Part shown: positions 62,929 to 64,000 of the stretch, piece by piece
Layout of the letters: each line of letters opens with the position of its first letter
How positions within the stretch are numbered: the stretch's first letter is position 1
Origin: Pseudomonas sp. PB106
GTDB taxonomy: Bacteria > Pseudomonadota > Gammaproteobacteria > Pseudomonadales > Pseudomonadaceae
DNA: 64,000 bases
Direction: 5' to 3'
Assembly: GCF_009764645.1 (NCBI RefSeq)
Contig: NZ_RWIM01000017.1
Location: forward strand, 1 to 64,000
Made by a program: the position numbers and the translations under genes
Notes under the pieces: generated by a model
Told to the model about the DNA's origin: nothing
Database searches by the model: none
The model's input: only the letters and a program-made list of their open reading frames with translations

Positions 62929-63375
62929 CTAAAGAGAAGGGCGGATCAGTTCGAGGCCGAAGTGATTGCCCGCCAGATAATCGTCAATGCAGCGGATGAT
63001 CAGCTCGCTGCGCCAGTTGTCGCGTTGAGCCATTAATTCGTCACGGGTCAGCCACTTGGCGCCGACGATGCCGTCGTCCAATTGGTAATCCGGGTGATGT
63101 TTCACCGCTTTGGCGCTGAAGCACACACGCTGGTAGGTCACGCCGTTGCTCGGCGCGGTGTACAGGTAAATGCCGATGACACCGGTGGGTTCTACGTCCC
63201 AACCGGTTTCTTCGAGGGTTTCGCGGACTGCGGCTTCGATCAGGGTTTCGTCCGGGTCGAGGTGGCCGGCGGGCTGATTCAGCACGTTGCGCCCGGCCTT
63301 GTGTTCTTCAACCATCAGGAAGCGGCCGTTGTCCTCGACGATGGTGGCGACGGTGATGTGGGGGAGCCATTCCAT
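62929..63375 (-). CDS. nudJ: NUDIX hydrolase, NudJ-type phosphatase
   Basis: 148 residues. Complete Nudix box G-H-L-D-P-D-E-T-L ... REtLEEtGW (G-x5-E-x7-R-E-x-x-E-E-x-G). Hydrolyses nucleoside di- and triphosphates or thiamine pyrimidine diphosphate in E. coli NudJ. Position directly before mnmA is the same as in E. coli. ATG 63375 (MEWLPHITVA) was used because the frame upstream enters a REPIN. Confidence 0.88.
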   Translation of the reverse strand: MEWLPHITVATIVEDNGRFLMVEEHKAGRNVLNQPAGHLDPDETLIEAAVRETLEETGWDVEPTGVIGIYLYTAPSNGVTYQRVCFSAKAVKHHPDYQLDDGIVGAKWLTRDELMAQRDNWRSELIIRCIDDYLAGNHFGLELIRPSL

Positions 63376-63410
63376 ACGGTGTCCTCGTTTTTGAATATTG
63401 GAACCCGATC

Positions 63411-63505
63411 CCTGTGGGAGCTGGCTTGCCAGCGATGGCGGCCTATCATTCAGCATTGTAGGTGACTGATCCACCGCTATCGCTGGCAAGCCAGCTCCCA
63501 CAGGG
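63411..63505. repeat. REPIN, family A
   Basis: Inverted GTGGGAGCTGGCTTGCCAGC arms, between nudJ and idh. Confidence 0.85.
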
Positions 63506-63535
63506 TTTTGTGGTGATCATAAAACCCGGAAACAC

Positions 63536-63560
63536 AAACCCCGGCACGAGGCCGGGGTTT
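63536..63560 (-). terminator. Intrinsic terminator of idh
   Basis: AAACCCCGGC-ACGAG-GCCGGGGTTT, 20 bases past the idh stop, followed on the minus strand by TGTGTTT. Confidence 0.85.
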
Positions 63561-63580
63561 GTGATGTTCCCTTTACAACC

Positions 63581-64000
<420 letters not shown>

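Overview
The window is a piece of a Pseudomonas chromosome, most likely from the P. fluorescens/koreensis side of the genus. The evidence is a fused nuoCD in a complete 13-gene nuo operon, a monomeric-type isocitrate dehydrogenase, the nudJ-mnmA-hflD-purB order, at least four families of short palindromic REP/REPIN repeats between genes, and a CrcY-type small RNA beside mvaB. The nuo-aceA-purB-mnmA-idh order also matches what I recall of P. aeruginosa and P. putida. No rRNA, tRNA, CRISPR array, prophage or insertion sequence was seen.

Layout. 1-0.63 kb: CrcY-like sRNA (minus strand) with a sigma-54 promoter. 0.6-8 kb: mvaB with a LiuR-like MerR regulator, a LysR regulator divergent from an acyl-CoA dehydrogenase, a PstS-OmpA fusion protein, xthA and a GNAT acetyltransferase. 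8-13.5 kb: tamA-tamB. 13.7-18.5 kb: MarR-regulated tripartite drug efflux operon (outer-membrane lipoprotein, EmrA-type, EmrB-type) with two perfect palindromic operators. 18.7-23.3 kb: lpxH-ppiB divergent from glnS-cysS. 23.6-24.8 kb: an MFS transporter. 24.9-33.0 kb: a sigma-54 activator divergent from a six-gene ABC importer resembling the rhizobial glycerol system GlpSTPQUV, with a sigma-54 promoter and a phased array of TGTTCA sites between them. 33.3-34.7 kb: a small AT-rich accessory cassette of three start/stop-overlapping genes of unknown function. 34.9-49.8 kb: nuoA-N (minus strand), free of REP repeats. 50.5-54.8 kb: aminotransferase, LysR regulator, cupin dioxygenase-like protein and amino-acid permease, all minus strand. 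55.2-64 kb: aceA, a truncated secretin-like protein, GNAT, roxA, purB, hflD, mnmA, nudJ and the 3' part of idh.

How it fits together. Carbon and energy metabolism dominates: complex I, the glyoxylate shunt (aceA beside idh), leucine/HMG-CoA breakdown (mvaB), amino-acid uptake and a polyol-type importer. The window carries both a CrcY decoy RNA and candidate Hfq/Crc CA motifs at the starts of the importer operon, its activator and the amino-acid permease, so catabolite repression may tie several parts together. TamAB, LpxH and the efflux operon serve the envelope; glnS, cysS, mnmA, roxA and ppiB serve translation and protein folding.
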